This document shows positions 5,317-5,356 of a DNA stretch of 5,356 nucleotides, piece by piece. The translations under genes were made by a program, and so were the position numbers. The DNA comes from Methanobacteriota archaeon (GTDB taxonomy: Archaea; Thermoplasmatota; E2; DHVEG-1): assembly GCA_903930505.1 (NCBI GenBank), contig CAIYYQ010000432.1, positions 1 to 5,356 on the forward strand. The letters run 5' to 3'. The notes beneath the pieces were generated by a model. The model searched no databases and was not told the origin of the DNA. It saw only the letters and a program-made list of their open reading frames with translations. How positions within the stretch are numbered: position 1 is the stretch's first letter; every line of letters begins with the position of its first letter.

Positions 5317-5323
5317 TCACCTC
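5317..5323 (-). promoter_or_regulatory. Strong ribosome binding site of the 97-aa gene
   Basis: GAGGTGA on the minus strand is complementary to the 16S 3' end and lies four bases before ATG 5312. It is the strongest such site in the window. The remaining bases to 5356 hold an AATAAAAAT stretch that may be the TATA box, but it runs into the window edge. Confidence 0.7.
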
Positions 5324-5356
5324 ATTTTAAATTATTTCTTCGTCTCCATTTTTATT

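Noticed and set aside
4948..5330. Plus-strand open frames over the dyads and the winged-helix-like gene
   Set aside because: They are antisense to a gene with a strong ribosome binding site, and one starts inside the inverted repeat; composition is unlike a real protein.

Overview
The window looks archaeal, most likely a euryarchaeote of the Thermoplasmatota or a related lineage. AT-rich TATA boxes sit about 25-40 bases ahead of several starts, bare T-runs follow genes, and Shine-Dalgarno use is mixed: strong before some genes and absent before others. The envelope proteins have forms common in archaeal genomes, including asparagine sequon-rich secreted proteins and a membrane-anchored beta-barrel of the DUF5640/lipocalin-like kind. 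The lineage is an inference from style, not from a marker gene.

Layout from left to right. (1) The last 46 codons of a MetF-like methylenetetrahydrofolate reductase (+) end at 143, followed by a T-run. (2) A secreted or anchored 236-residue protein (298-1008, +) carries 15 N-glycosylation sequons. It is followed by a hairpin/T-run and a cluster of three copies of a GGCTAATTAGCC-type palindrome. (3) A 55-residue AbrB/SpoVT-like protein (1216-1383, -) is divergent from (4) a two-gene envelope unit (+). That unit holds a signal-peptide protein with a proline-rich stalk and a C-terminal beta domain (1510-2157), and a five-TM protein with a lysine-rich linker and C-terminal DUF5640-like barrel (2194-3312). 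The divergent spacer carries three TGGTCAAC repeats and a perfect 9-bp inverted repeat over the probable rightward promoter. (5) A complete DDE transposase (3334-4893, -) ends in a hairpin and long T-runs. (6) A 97-residue putative winged-helix protein (5019-5312, -) has a strong ribosome binding site.

Between (5) and (6) a very good TATA/BRE element is followed by two TGAC-N4-GTCA dyads 36 bp apart, a likely controlled promoter pointing toward the transposase.

The most interesting parts are two putative small-regulator/operator modules: the AbrB-like gene with its divergent operators, and the winged-helix gene with the dyads just downstream. Both share the core GTCAAC. Envelope proteins and an insertion sequence make this look like an accessory region. 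I see no CRISPR array, tRNA or rRNA, and no clear multi-gene defence or biosynthetic system.
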